Part shown: piece by piece, positions 54,384 to 63,837 of the stretch
Layout: each line of letters starts with the position of its first letter
Position numbering within the stretch: position 1 is the stretch's first letter
DNA from: GCA-2717185 sp964474755
GTDB taxonomy: Bacteria > Pseudomonadota > Alphaproteobacteria > UBA8366 > GCA-2717185
Assembly: GCA_964474755.1 (NCBI GenBank)
Contig: CAYYUG010000003.1
Span: 1-64,000 of the forward strand
Direction: 5' to 3'
Length of the DNA stretch: 64,000 nt
Program-made: the position numbers and the translations under genes
The notes under the pieces: generated by a model
The model's input: the letters and a program-made list of their open reading frames with translations, nothing else
Database searches by the model: none
Told to the model about the DNA's origin: nothing

Positions 54384-55802
54384 TTAAAGGTCCAAATGGG
54401 ACCAAACGCGTTTGCTAGCTTCGTTCAAATTTCGCACAGCATTTGGCACATCGATCGTAAGGACTTCGCCATTTTCAACGATGGTTTTGCCGTCGACGAT
54501 GACCCGGTCAACGTCATCACCGGTCGCCGCCAATACCAGAAACTTAAAAGGGTCATACACGGGGGTGGCCTTTGGCGTGTCAATGCGAAGGAGCACGATA
54601 TCTGCGCAACATCCTGACGCTAGGCGCCCCAAATCAGAACGGCCTAAGGCATCAGCGCCACCGGTTGTAGCCATCGCGAAAATATCTTCCGCAGGAGCCA
54701 CTTCCGCGGCGTGTTCGACGATTTTGCAGACGACTGCTGCCATACGCATTTCACTGAACAAGTCGAATGGATAGGTATCGGTGCCAAGGCTTTGGCGTAT
54801 GCCGAGTTCTTTATATTTGTGGATTGAGTTTATGACGCCGCCACGCCGCGCTTTGACCCAGGGCATATGGCATACTGTCGTTTGAGAATCTCGTAACGCA
54901 GCGATTTCATAGGCCGACATGCTGTTCATATCGCCATTATGCGACATGATTTGTCCGTGACCGATGATGAAGTCAGGGCCTAGCAGGCCGCAAGCCTCAA
55001 GATACTCGACGGTAGTTTGGCCCTCGATTTCGCCTACACGGCGGAATTCGTTAGGCGACTGACCTGCATGAATTTGAATGGGAAGACTAAGCTCATCTGC
55101 CAACTCACGCGTTTTTTTTAATAAATCTGTATCGCAGGTGTCGACTTGTCCTGGCGCCAGCATTGTCCGGAGACGGTCATCGAAGCGACCGTTCCACTGT
55201 TGGCAAAAATCCACACAAGCATCGAACCGAGTTCGACCTTGATCAGGATAATCCTTATAGAAAATACTACCGTCGGTATCTTGCCCATAGTGGCGTGTTC
55301 GATAGCGTGGCCCGGAATAGCAGCGGAGGCCGGACCTACCACCAACATCCGCGACTTTTTCCGTTGTCTCTATGTTGCCATTGCCGCCGATTTCATAATC
55401 ATATCCGAGTTCAACCACGGTGGTCGAACCTGTGCGCGCGAGTTCCGCGAAGGCACATGCTGCCGCAGCAACTTGTGCTTCTGGGTCTGTTGCATGACGA
55501 ACGTTTGGTAGCACTTTGTAGAGAGCAACGTGGTTTGTTGCTGCTCCTTTGACTGTCTTATCGCCGATATCTTCAAGATACCCTTTTGTAAAAGGTGTGT
55601 CGGTAACGTGAAGATGATTGTTAATTAAACCAGGAATAACTAATCGACCAGTGGCATCGATTACCTGATCCGATTTACCTTCGTAGGTTTGGCCAACGTA
55701 TATGATCGTTTGATCATCGAAGACGACTTTCCCTTGTTCAACTATTTGGTGACTATCGTCAATCCAAGCGATCACTGTTCCGTTGCGAATTTCTGTTATC
55801 AT
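54384..55802 (-). CDS. Amidohydrolase family protein (deaminase type)
   Basis: 472 residues, TIM-barrel metal hydrolase. HLH in GLINNHLHVTDTPF starts the metal site; further ligands are in PIQIHAGQSP, FIIGHGQIMSHNG and LGTDTYPFD (Asp). The C-terminal beta-sandwich segment GCCADIVLLRIDTP and VDRVIVDGKTIVENGEV is typical of the cytosine deaminase, guanine deaminase and methylthioadenosine deaminase group. It overlaps the upstream xanthine-dehydrogenase-type gene as ATGA, so both probably act in one pathway, possibly on a nitrogen heterocycle. Confidence 0.88.
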   Translation of the reverse strand: MITEIRNGTVIAWIDDSHQIVEQGKVVFDDQTIIYVGQTYEGKSDQVIDATGRLVIPGLINNHLHVTDTPFTKGYLEDIGDKTVKGAATNHVALYKVLPNVRHATDPEAQVAAAACAFAELARTGSTTVVELGYDYEIGGNGNIETTEKVADVGGRSGLRCYSGPRYRTRHYGQDTDGSIFYKDYPDQGRTRFDACVDFCQQWNGRFDDRLRTMLAPGQVDTCDTDLLKKTRELADELSLPIQIHAGQSPNEFRRVGEIEGQTTVEYLEACGLLGPDFIIGHGQIMSHNGDMNSMSAYEIAALRDSQTTVCHMPWVKARRGGVINSIHKYKELGIRQSLGTDTYPFDLFSEMRMAAVVCKIVEHAAEVAPAEDIFAMATTGGADALGRSDLGRLASGCCADIVLLRIDTPKATPVYDPFKFLVLAATGDDVDRVIVDGKTIVENGEVLTIDVPNAVRNLNEASKRVWSHLDL

Positions 55803-58114
55803 CGGTCTTGCCCTTTTTGAGCCTGTTTAATTACTCGCCAAACGCGTTCTGGGGTGGCCGGGCCTTCGAAACTGTGGATGTTCAATGGCGCAAGGGCATC
55901 ACTAATCGCATTTGTGATGGCAGGAAAACCGGCAATCGCGCCAGCTTCACCGCAGCCTTTTACACCTAAGGGGTTGGTTGTGCAGTCGACACCGTTGAAG
56001 ATCACACTTAAAGGAGGAATATCTGTAGCACGAGGTAAGGCATAGTCGAGTAAAGAACCGCTCAGCAATTGGCCTGAGATATCCTGATATACCGCATGTT
56101 CTAGTAAAGCTTGGCCAATGCCCTGTGCGATTGCACCGTGAACTTGGCCGCTAGCAACCATGGGATTAATGATTGTGCCGTAATCATCGACGGCACCGTA
56201 TCTAACCACATCGACCTTGCCGGTATCAGGATCAATCTCGACTTCGGCGATGTGACAGCCATTGGGAAAGGTCATATGTTTGCGAGTGAATTCTTGTGAC
56301 GTGTCCAGTGTGCTCAAGTCTGAGCTCGCATTTGTCTGACGCGCAGCTCTCGCAACCTCGAATAAATCGATCGCCCGCTCTGATCCGGAAACACGATATT
56401 GTCCCTTTTTGTAAAAAATTTCGGTTTCCCTAGCCTGCAATAATTTTGCAGCGATGGGTTTGCCTTTTCCAATTATTTTTTCGATTGCTAAATACATCGC
56501 TGTGCCGCCCATATACGTCGCACGCGAACTTCCGTGGCCGCCCCCTTTGGAGATCAGACCGGTGTCCCCATGCCGGTAGCGGATTTTCTCAATCGGCACA
56601 CCCAGAAACTCTGAAATTATCTGAGGAAATGTAGTTTCATGCCCTTGGCCAATAGATTGTGTGCCGGTTGTAAGTATCAGCGTGTCGTCCTCGAAGTTGA
56701 GTTCAACCTTCTCTTCAGGTGCTCCACCAGTCGCTTTGATGTGATAGGCGAAGCCCAATCCTAGAAGTCTAGCTCGCGACATCGCATCTTGCTGACGTTT
56801 TGCAAAGCCGGATGCTGCCTGCATTGCGCGGTTGAGATTTTTGGAGAACTTCCCGCTGTCAACATAGGTCCCGGTTATGCTGGTAAATGGTGTAGTTTTG
56901 CGCATATTTCGTCGACGTAACTCGGCTCGGTCAATTCCCATTTCTCGGGCTGCACAATCTATCAAACGCTCTAGTACGTTGACTGCTTCAGCAAATCCCG
57001 GGCCTCGGGTTACCCCAATTGGCACGGTATTAGTGGTTACCGCCCCGATTGAGAGATAAATTTGAGGAATTTCGTAGACCGTACCCGGAAGCGACGCATA
57101 TTGGTCGCTGCAAACACGGCCTGAAGAGCCGCAGAGATAGGCTCCAAGATTTGCCCAACTCCCGATACGGAGGGCCAAAAAGTGCCCGTCGGCGTCTAAA
57201 GCCAGTTCAGCATCGGCTAAATGATCGCGCGCTTGATGATCGGAGACGAAACCCGCCATACGTTCATTGATCCATTTAACAGGGCAGCCGGCAACACGGG
57301 CGGCCCAAAGCAATAAGACATGCTCGGGATAAGCGAAATTCTTTAAGCCGAACCCGCCGCCCACGTCGGGTGCAATAACTCGGACATTTTCATTGTCGAC
57401 GCCCAGCGTCTCAGCGATACAGTCCCTTCCTGCATGGAGACTTTGACTAGAGATGTGGAGCGTATAACGCGAAGATATCTGGTTAAAAAAACCGACGCCA
57501 CCACGTGGTTCCATCGAATTAGTGATTACTCGATGATTAGTAAGACGGAGCCGCGTCAAATGAGAGGCGGTTCGAAAAGCTTGTTGGCTTGCATTTTCGT
57601 CCCCGACTTGCCAACGAAGAATTACATTGTCTGGGATGTTATCGCTGATTTTTGGTGCGGATTTGGAAAGTGCAGAACTAATGGATGTAATGGCTGGCAA
57701 CGGCTGGAACTCAATCTCGATACGCTCGGCTGCATCACGCGCTATTGCTAGGCTGCGCGCCACGACCGCAGCGACGGGTTGACCGACATAGCGAACGCGA
57801 TCCGTTGCAAGGGGCGGATGAGGCAAATAGGAGAAGGGTTCGCCGTTGCGAAAATTTTCCCGAACATACGGCTCCATTGGTTTGATGCCTGCGGCTATTT
57901 GGTCTGTACCTTTGAGAACCGCTAATACCCCAGGCAAATTTTCAACTGCGTCCGATTTAATGCTCCGAACTTTGGCATGGGCATGGGGTGATCGAAGAAT
58001 GCAAAGGTATGCCAAATTCCCAAATGGGAGATCGTCGACAAATTGGCCTTTGCCAATTAGAAAACGCCTGTCTTCGGTTCGTTCGGGCGAGTCTCCGATT
58101 CTAACCCTTGGCAT
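55799..58114 (-). CDS. Xanthine dehydrogenase/CO dehydrogenase family molybdopterin-binding (large) subunit
   Basis: 771 residues, usual for a CoxL/XdhB-type large subunit that holds the Mo-cytosine-dinucleotide centre. RIGDSPERTEDRRFLIGKGQF at the start, VIAPDVGGGFGLKNFAYPEH, GTQSIGQGHETTFPQI, GHGSSRATYMGGTA and the final GVKGCGEAGAIAGFPA, with its Glu at the active site, are all present. The Fe-S and FAD subunits are not encoded next to it, so they must come from elsewhere or be absent. It overlaps an amidohydrolase gene by 4 bases and faces away from selD. Confidence 0.9.
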   Translation of the reverse strand: MPRVRIGDSPERTEDRRFLIGKGQFVDDLPFGNLAYLCILRSPHAHAKVRSIKSDAVENLPGVLAVLKGTDQIAAGIKPMEPYVRENFRNGEPFSYLPHPPLATDRVRYVGQPVAAVVARSLAIARDAAERIEIEFQPLPAITSISSALSKSAPKISDNIPDNVILRWQVGDENASQQAFRTASHLTRLRLTNHRVITNSMEPRGGVGFFNQISSRYTLHISSQSLHAGRDCIAETLGVDNENVRVIAPDVGGGFGLKNFAYPEHVLLLWAARVAGCPVKWINERMAGFVSDHQARDHLADAELALDADGHFLALRIGSWANLGAYLCGSSGRVCSDQYASLPGTVYEIPQIYLSIGAVTTNTVPIGVTRGPGFAEAVNVLERLIDCAAREMGIDRAELRRRNMRKTTPFTSITGTYVDSGKFSKNLNRAMQAASGFAKRQQDAMSRARLLGLGFAYHIKATGGAPEEKVELNFEDDTLILTTGTQSIGQGHETTFPQIISEFLGVPIEKIRYRHGDTGLISKGGGHGSSRATYMGGTAMYLAIEKIIGKGKPIAAKLLQARETEIFYKKGQYRVSGSERAIDLFEVARAARQTNASSDLSTLDTSQEFTRKHMTFPNGCHIAEVEIDPDTGKVDVVRYGAVDDYGTIINPMVASGQVHGAIAQGIGQALLEHAVYQDISGQLLSGSLLDYALPRATDIPPLSVIFNGVDCTTNPLGVKGCGEAGAIAGFPAITNAISDALAPLNIHSFEGPATPERVWRVIKQAQKGQDR

Positions 58115-58728
58115 GATTTGGCTTCTTATAATTCAGTAAAGGCGGGCACTTCATTCTTGTAGATATCAAAAACCCAAGCAAATTCGTTGCTCTCTAATAA
58201 TTCTTTGAACTTACTAATGTTGCAGCGCCACTATGATGCGCTATCGTAAACTTGGAGAAAAATCGAGGCCCTCAGAAAGATCCGCATGCCTTTTGCGTTG
58301 TAGCCTTAAATTTCCCTAATTCGAAATTTTAGAGAACAAATACGGCACCTGTCGTATTATCGAGAATACCGTAATAACGGTGATGTTTTTCTGTTTTTAA
58401 AGTCAAATAGAATATTTGGCTTTATTGTCTGTTGTCTCGGCCTTTGATAGTCCATGGTTGACACAACTGACGGCTTTTTTGAATATGCACAGGCCCCTTT
58501 TTTATAAAAAAATGCTGAATTATTACAGGCCTTTAAGCTTTAAACGCAGAAACTTAAACAGCAATTCTTGAAACTGATCGGCCTCTGAACGATTTATCTT
58601 TAGTCATCACTTATATGTTACACTGCAGAGGTAGCGAAGCGGTAGGGTCAACTGGATAACCGATCGAGACCAACCCAGTGGTTGCGAGCTTCTTACCTGC
58701 ACGAGCGATTTAACTCAGGAAAAAATTT
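58115..58728. other. AT-rich divergent intergenic region upstream of selD
   Basis: 614 bases, the longest gene-free stretch. TTGACA at 58458-58463 with GAATAT at 58481-58486 (17-base spacer) is the best promoter-like pair for selD but the -10 is weak. ACCGT-AATA-ACGGT near 58370-58383 is a small inverted repeat. A long imperfect hairpin lies just before selD and is listed separately. I recognise no protein gene and no tRNA, including no tRNA-Sec. Confidence 0.45.
58624..58701 (+). other. Long imperfect hairpin in the selD leader
   Basis: Outer arms TGC-AG-AGGTA-GC-GAAGC (58624-58640) and GCTTC-T-TACCT-GCA (58688-58701) pair over 13 bases with small bulges. Inside, ACTGG (58651-58655) can pair with CCAGT (58675-58679). 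The element ends 27 bases before the selD ATG. It does not fit a tRNA: there is no T-arm consensus and no TCA anticodon loop. It may be a structured 5' leader. Pairing was worked out by eye and is not proof of function. Confidence 0.35.
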
Positions 58729-59778
58729 ATGGATATAAAAACCCCCCGTTTAACCACCCTTTCTCATGGTGGTGGCTGAGGCTGTAAAGTAGCACCGTCG
58801 GTGCTCAACGACATTCTATCAAAACTTCCGCCGCAAGCGGCAAATCCTGCTTTGCTTATCGGTCATGAAACCGGCGACGATGCGGCAGTCTTTAAAATAA
58901 ATGACGAGCAAGCGGTTGTCGCAACGACCGACTTCTTTATGCCAATTGTTGACGATCCATATGACTATGGTCGGATAGCAGCAACTAATGCGCTGTCCGA
59001 TGTATACGCTGTCGGCGGTACGCCGATTTTGGCGCTAGCGATTGCAGCAATGCCGATGAACCAGATGTCGCCTGATACTATTCAAAAGATTTTATCCGGT
59101 GGTGCGCAGGTTTGTGCGAATGCAGGGGTCCCGGTAGCAGGTGGCCACACGATCGATGCGGTAGAACCCATTTACGGCCTTGCAGTCGTTGGATTAGTGC
59201 ATCCGGACCGTATTAAGCGAAACTGCGAAGCGCAGGAAGGCGATGATCTGATCCTGGGCAAAGCGCTCGGTGTCGGTATCCTTGGTGCAGCTATGAACAA
59301 GGATGAACTTGATCCGGAAGGCTACCGCCAGATGGTTGAAACCGCCACCAAGCTGAATGCCGTTGGCGCTGAACTCTCTAAGTTGCCAGGCGTTCATGCT
59401 CTAACTGACGTAACTGGATTTGGGTTAATTGGACACCTGCTTGAGATCTGCCATGGATCTAATTTGGCTGGAGCCGTTAACTGGAACGACTTACCGATTT
59501 TGCCCGCCGCCCGGGACTATGCGGAGCGTGGTTACAACACTGGGGCCGCTGGCCGAAACTGGCAAAGTTTTGGACATGATGCGACACTGCCAGTTGGTAT
59601 TTCGGATTGGCAAAAGAACTTGTTGACCGACCCACAAACGAGTGGTGGTCTAATGCTGAGTTGCACGCGTGAAATGACTGGTGACGTTCTCAATATCTTT
59701 AATAGCAATGGCTTTGCCGATGCCACTAAGATTGGGCAGATGCAGGATGGAAGGCCGCATGTCACTGTAACGCTATAG
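58729..59778 (+). CDS. selD: Selenide, water dikinase, selenocysteine-containing (in-frame TGA at 58777-58779)
   Basis: 349 residues from the ATG at 58729 to TAG, with TGA at codon 17. The start reads LTTLSHGGG-U-GCKVAP, which matches the SelD active-site loop, where residue 17 is Cys or Sec and Lys20 is catalytic; numbering agrees with E. coli SelD. SelD makes selenophosphate from selenide and ATP for tRNA-Sec charging. The rest is typical: GHETGDDAAVF, VVATTDFFMPIVDDPYDYGRIAATNALSDVYAVGG, AGGHTID and TDPQTSGGL. A reading that starts at the GTG 58801 would lose the active site. A SECIS-like hairpin follows the TGA. No selA, selB or tRNA-Sec is seen in the window. Confidence 0.96.
58791..58805 (+). 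promoter_or_regulatory. Bacterial SECIS-like hairpin of selD
   Basis: AGCACC (58791-58796), loop GTC (58797-58799), GGTGCT (58800-58805): six perfect pairs with a three-base loop beginning G-U. The loop G is 18 bases after the last base of the UGA, in the normal bacterial window. It lies in coding sequence and also encodes the APSVL residues after the active site. Confidence 0.82.
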
Positions 59779-59987
59779 AATTACCGGTCTACGTACGAAA
59801 CGTTGCTGAGCGGTCCATCGGCCGATGTTCTGGAATTGCTTTATTGCCATTTGGCTGCGGAACAATACGTATTGTCGCTGGAATTCTGAGGGATTGTGAA
59901 ATTAATCTTTTGTTGAGCTGGTCTGTTTTCCTAGGAGCGCTATCAGCGGGATTAACAAGAAAGATTTCCAATTAAAAAGTTAAATCA

Positions 59988-60755
59988 TTGAATTCATTAC
60001 GTTTATATTTCCATCCGGCAAGTAGTGCATCGATGCGTGTGACACTCTATTTGCGCTGCCGGGCCATACCGACTGATCACGTTGAGTTGGTCAGCACCGG
60101 GTTGGAAACCGACCATCGCGGGATCCTGGTTTTTACGATGCCTAAAGACGACCCGGAAACCGTGAAGATTGGAACGACGGAGCTTTCGGCTTTTAACCCG
60201 GAGGGGCGAATTCCTGTTCTACTTCTACCTGATGGAAGAAAGTTGACGCAGTCCGGACCAATCATTGACTATATCGAGGAATGTAGTCAGGACATTCTTG
60301 GTCCAGAATTACTGCCACAAGATATGTGGCTTCGTGCTGAAGCTCGACGCGTGATGTGGATTATCGCTGCAGACACGCAGCCCTATCAAAATATTCCCTT
60401 TATCATACAAGCTATTGGCGAATGGGGGATGGTGAAGGCAGATCCCACTATTCATCCTCTTCGACTGCATTTCATCCGTCGTGAATTCGGGGCGTTGGAG
60501 GGAATTATTAAGAATACCGCTGGGCATTTTTCTATTGGTGATGATGTTACGCTGGCAGACTGTTTCCTCGTGCCACAAATACGGAATGCTTTGTTGGCTG
60601 GGATCGATATACAACAAGAATTTCCCACGATGGGACGCGTCTGGAAAAATCTAATCGACGTTGCAGAGGTTCGCGCGGTGCTCGATGAGGCAGGGGGCAT
60701 CGTGCAGCCCTTCGCGTTCGATCCCGATAAGTTCGAAGTCTACGCTAAACTGTAG
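59988..60755 (+). CDS. Glutathione S-transferase family protein
   Basis: 255 residues. N-terminal thioredoxin-like domain with LYFHPASSASMRVTLYL (Ser in the position used to activate glutathione), FNPEGRIPVLLLPDG (cis-Pro) and LTQSGPIIDYIEE (the glutathione-binding Gln-Ser). The all-helical C-terminal domain follows, with FSIGDDVTLADCFLVPQI. Most like maleylacetoacetate isomerase/zeta class, but with an insert of about 15 residues before the cis-Pro. The start is taken as TTG at 59988; no good ribosome site is seen, so it is uncertain. It follows selD by 209 bases. Confidence 0.85.
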   Translation: MNSLRLYFHPASSASMRVTLYLRCRAIPTDHVELVSTGLETDHRGILVFTMPKDDPETVKIGTTELSAFNPEGRIPVLLLPDGRKLTQSGPIIDYIEECSQDILGPELLPQDMWLRAEARRVMWIIAADTQPYQNIPFIIQAIGEWGMVKADPTIHPLRLHFIRREFGALEGIIKNTAGHFSIGDDVTLADCFLVPQIRNALLAGIDIQQEFPTMGRVWKNLIDVAEVRAVLDEAGGIVQPFAFDPDKFEVYAKL

Positions 60756-60791
60756 GCTAAAAACGGCTACCGTGAGGGACAGCGAAAAGCA

Positions 60792-61820
60792 CTAGCTTTC
60801 TGTTGAGGTGTAGTAAGTTCCCTTGCCCTCCTGCGGCAAGATCCCTTCGCCCTTGTGAACAATAACCCCTGCTGCTGATGGGCGATCGTCTTCTCTAAGC
60901 CAGAGCCTGAGTATATGTCGTCTTAACGCTGGATCTGTTGCGTCCTCGAAGGCGGTTCTTGTGTGTAAGACACAGCAATTGTTTGTGAAGCTAGCTTCGC
61001 CAGGCTCGATTGTCAGGTTCAGCTTGAAATCTTCCCGATTGGCCAAGCTTTCGAAGGTATCGAGGGCTTCAATCTCGTGATCGCTGAGAGACACATGTCC
61101 TTCTTCGACGGCCAGATCGATGTAACCGCGAATACAGATGACACTGGGAACCCCATCTGTGATTGAAATGGTTGGAATACGTTCGGGTGTGACGATAGGC
61201 TCTCCCGGAGGTTGCTCGCCAAAACGATGATGATGGAAGCCGCTGTATAAAGGTTCGACAAGTTCAGGATTTGAGGCCAGCATTTCGTTGTGGACGGCAA
61301 GTGCGCTCGCGTAACCGCTGATCCCTCCCTTTACCGCCTTACGCAAGCATAACATGCCGATATGATCGCATCGGTCAGTGTGAAGCTTCAATTCTCGGCT
61401 GCTGCGGTATGCTCGCTCGTTCCTGTCACTTCCCCCAACATTGACGACATCTGCAATTAACTCGCCGTTGGCGCTTTGCGAGACAGGCCGGCCAAAATGC
61501 GTGCCCAATCCTAAAAACAGAAGCCTAATATCTTCCAACGCCATGCGATCTGTCGGAAACCCTCGAAGCATCAAAAGACCACGACCCTGTTGTATTTCAC
61601 GACGCCAGGATTGCACGTCCTCATATATCGTTTTTAAGGGAAATGTCAGCGGGTTCAGTTCTTTATGGGCGGCTCCTGACTTTTTGAATGAAGCTGTCTC
61701 CGATTCTAAGGCGTTGATTTGAGTCGATGAAAGGTCGATCGAAAAATCGTCTTTGGAGTTGAAATCGGTTGCCTTCCAACATGCAGGATGGTCTATCGGC
61801 TGCGCCGTCGCGTGAGGCAT
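60792..61820 (-). CDS. TauD/TfdA-like dioxygenase (long form)
   Basis: 342 residues from the ATG at 61820, with CGGAG 7 bases upstream; a TTG at 61877 is less likely. Iron ligands His147 and Asp149 (LHTDRCDHIGML) and His286 (CVLHTRTAFED); Arg300 or Arg301 in LRRHILRLWL. Long N-terminal part with RGLLMLRGFPTDRM and FGRPVSQSANGELIADV, as in the TauD-like group that includes clavaminate-synthase-like and gamma-butyrobetaine-like proteins. It is convergent with the GST gene. Substrate unknown. Confidence 0.87.
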   Translation of the reverse strand: MPHATAQPIDHPACWKATDFNSKDDFSIDLSSTQINALESETASFKKSGAAHKELNPLTFPLKTIYEDVQSWRREIQQGRGLLMLRGFPTDRMALEDIRLLFLGLGTHFGRPVSQSANGELIADVVNVGGSDRNERAYRSSRELKLHTDRCDHIGMLCLRKAVKGGISGYASALAVHNEMLASNPELVEPLYSGFHHHRFGEQPPGEPIVTPERIPTISITDGVPSVICIRGYIDLAVEEGHVSLSDHEIEALDTFESLANREDFKLNLTIEPGEASFTNNCCVLHTRTAFEDATDPALRRHILRLWLREDDRPSAAGVIVHKGEGILPQEGKGTYYTSTES

Positions 61821-62141
61821 TCCAAAACTCCGGCAGTTGCTATGTTTTTGCAATGACAACGTGTCTAATGATGGCAAGTAAAAGGGCCGAAAACAACGTC
61901 ATGAGGCGCTTACATTAAAAAATTTTTACTCATATGCATCCAACTTTACATTTTGTATAGGAAAATTGCGCAGGGTTGGCGTTCAAATCATTTTATTCGG
62001 TTGCTGAAGAGCCGCACCGGACCTGAGCTAGTCGAGCCAAAGGGACTGGTATCGATGCGCCGATGAAGGCTGTCACACTAATGGATGATGGTTTTGTTTT
62101 TTCTTGCCATTCTTTCGTTATCAGACCGTCTTGGTCGGCAG

Positions 62142-62576
62142 TTAGTTTGTCGAATTTTGCTTTGTTCTCGTGCTGAGTTTGTACGTGACCAGTCCTTGAG
62201 CGATGTCTCTGTCTTCTGTGTCGCACACATTGATTTCGACAAACACTGTGGACCTTCCGCGGCGTTTGACTTTGGCATCGGCGATCAAGTCGGCTGATTT
62301 GCCAGGGTTAAGAAAATTGCAGGTCAATGATATCGTTGTTCCCCACGCGCCCTTATCCAATCCCTCATATGACCAAGCTGCCGCTGTCGCTGCATTGTCA
62401 ATTAACGTGGTAATTGCACCACCATGGACACGACCTACTTCGTTTTGAACGGCGCCATCGGTCGGCATGCGAACGATGCAATTACCCTCCGATGCGTCAT
62501 CAATCGTCATTCTCATTTGTTTGCCAATACTGCCTGTGACTATCTTCTCCGCCAGCGCTCGGTATTTAGCTTTCAT
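62142..62576 (-). CDS. PaaI-type hotdog thioesterase
   Basis: 144 residues from the ATG at 62576, preceded by CAGGAG. NEVGRVHGGAITTLIDNAATAAAW has the HGG loop and helix Asp used for catalysis; TTISLTCNFLNPGKSADLIADAKV follows. It hydrolyses acyl- or aroyl-CoA. It diverges from the MaoC dehydratase gene across 137 bases. Little sequence identity to the other PaaI protein at 13.4 kb beyond the motif. Confidence 0.88.
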   Translation of the reverse strand: MKAKYRALAEKIVTGSIGKQMRMTIDDASEGNCIVRMPTDGAVQNEVGRVHGGAITTLIDNAATAAAWSYEGLDKGAWGTTISLTCNFLNPGKSADLIADAKVKRRGRSTVFVEINVCDTEDRDIAQGLVTYKLSTRTKQNSTN

Positions 62577-62713
62577 ATGTATCGCTCCTGATGAAATTTT
62601 AGCAGCAGTATGCCGAAGCGATCCGTTTGAGACCACGCTTCCCCTCCTCGTATTGCATCGGAAGGTTTCAGCATTCTAGGTTGGCGTGCATTTTAGTTGG
62701 GGTGATCAAATAG

Positions 62714-63208
62714 ATGGCACAAGAATTTCTCCTATCGAACGCAGATAAGTTTGTCGGACAGCAGATTGCTCTCACGGACTGGTTAACGATCGATCAGGAA
62801 CAAGTAGATCGTTTCGGAGAAGTTACGCGTTGGACGCCATGGATGCATACTGATCCAAAACGATGTGCTGAGGAAAGTCCTTATGGAGGCACTTTGGTGC
62901 ATGGCTTCTTCATCGTCAGTCTGATTACATATTTCATGGAAGGTGCCGGCGTTCGACCCAAGGATGGTGCCTATTCATTGAACTATGGCATGGACAAGGT
63001 CCGGGTGCTGCGACCTGTCATTACGGGAGATGGAGTGCGTATCCGTGATCGCGTCAAGCTGATTGGGGTGACGGATAGGGGGGATGCTAAACGCCTGTTA
63101 AAAACTAGTCACGAGTTTGAGGTCGAGGGTCAGCAAGGTCCGTCTGTCTACGTGGAATATTTGAACTTCTGGTTTCCAAAATCTACAGATACAACCTTTA
63201 ACCAATGA
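62714..63208 (+). CDS. MaoC family (R)-specific dehydratase
   Basis: 164 residues, single hotdog domain. The hydratase-2 motif is visible: TPWMHTDPKRCAEESPYGGT, then LVHGFF, giving the catalytic Asp and His. YSLNYGMDKVRVLRPV and GDGVRIRDRVKLIGV are family typical. It adds or removes water on enoyl-CoA or similar thioesters. Its stop overlaps the start of the isomerase-like gene (ATGA), so they are coupled. Confidence 0.9.
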   Translation: MAQEFLLSNADKFVGQQIALTDWLTIDQEQVDRFGEVTRWTPWMHTDPKRCAEESPYGGTLVHGFFIVSLITYFMEGAGVRPKDGAYSLNYGMDKVRVLRPVITGDGVRIRDRVKLIGVTDRGDAKRLLKTSHEFEVEGQQGPSVYVEYLNFWFPKSTDTTFNQ

Positions 63209-63828
63209 GAGTAGCTACAGTGAAGGTAGAGTTCCATTTCGATTTCGGCAGTCCCAACGCCTATTTTTGTCATAAAATCATTCCAGATATCGAAAGCCGT
63301 ACCGGTGTTCCTTTTGAGTATGTTCCGGTTCTGCTCGGTGGCGTGTTCAAGCTTACGAAAAATCAGTCGCCGATGGTCGCTTTTGCCGGCATCAAGAACA
63401 AACAGGAATATAATCGCCTGGAAACACAACGCTTTATCATGAAACACGATTTGACGGCGTTCAACCGTAATCCACATTTCCCAGTAAATACAATTCAGAT
63501 CATGCGGGGGGCTATCGCTGCGCAAATAGACGGTTTTTTAGAATCTTATGTAGATACTGTGTATCACCATATGTGGGAAGACCCCAAAAAAATGGATGAA
63601 CCGGAAGTCATCCGGGCTGCTCTTAGCGGGTCAGGATTGGATGGTGACATGTTTATGGCTCGTATCCAGGATCAGGCAGTAAAGGATCGTCTTCTAAATA
63701 ATACGGAAGCGTCAGTTGAGCGCGGAACATTTGGGAGCCCAACGTTCTTTGTGGGAGATGAGATTTATTTTGGTAAAGATCGCTTGGGAGACGTTGAGGA
63801 GGCAATTCTTGCAAACTTCCGAAGCTAG
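63205..63828 (+). CDS. 2-hydroxychromene-2-carboxylate isomerase-like (DsbA/kappa GST fold) protein
   Basis: 207 residues. FHFDFGSPNAYF places Ser16 where kappa-class GST-like isomerases bind glutathione, and GTFGSPTFFVGDEIYFGKDRL near the C terminus is the family signature. NahD-type enzymes use glutathione to isomerise a ring-cleavage product in naphthalene breakdown; many relatives have unknown substrates. Second gene of a MaoC-isomerase-LLM run. Start ATG overlaps the MaoC stop. Confidence 0.88.
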   Translation: MRVATVKVEFHFDFGSPNAYFCHKIIPDIESRTGVPFEYVPVLLGGVFKLTKNQSPMVAFAGIKNKQEYNRLETQRFIMKHDLTAFNRNPHFPVNTIQIMRGAIAAQIDGFLESYVDTVYHHMWEDPKKMDEPEVIRAALSGSGLDGDMFMARIQDQAVKDRLLNNTEASVERGTFGSPTFFVGDEIYFGKDRLGDVEEAILANFRS

Positions 63829-63837
63829 AAGGCGAGA

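Noticed and set aside
58624..58701. tRNA-Sec candidate upstream of selD
   Set aside because: The long paired arms suggested an acceptor stem, but there is no T-loop consensus, no anticodon arm with TCA, and no CCA end.
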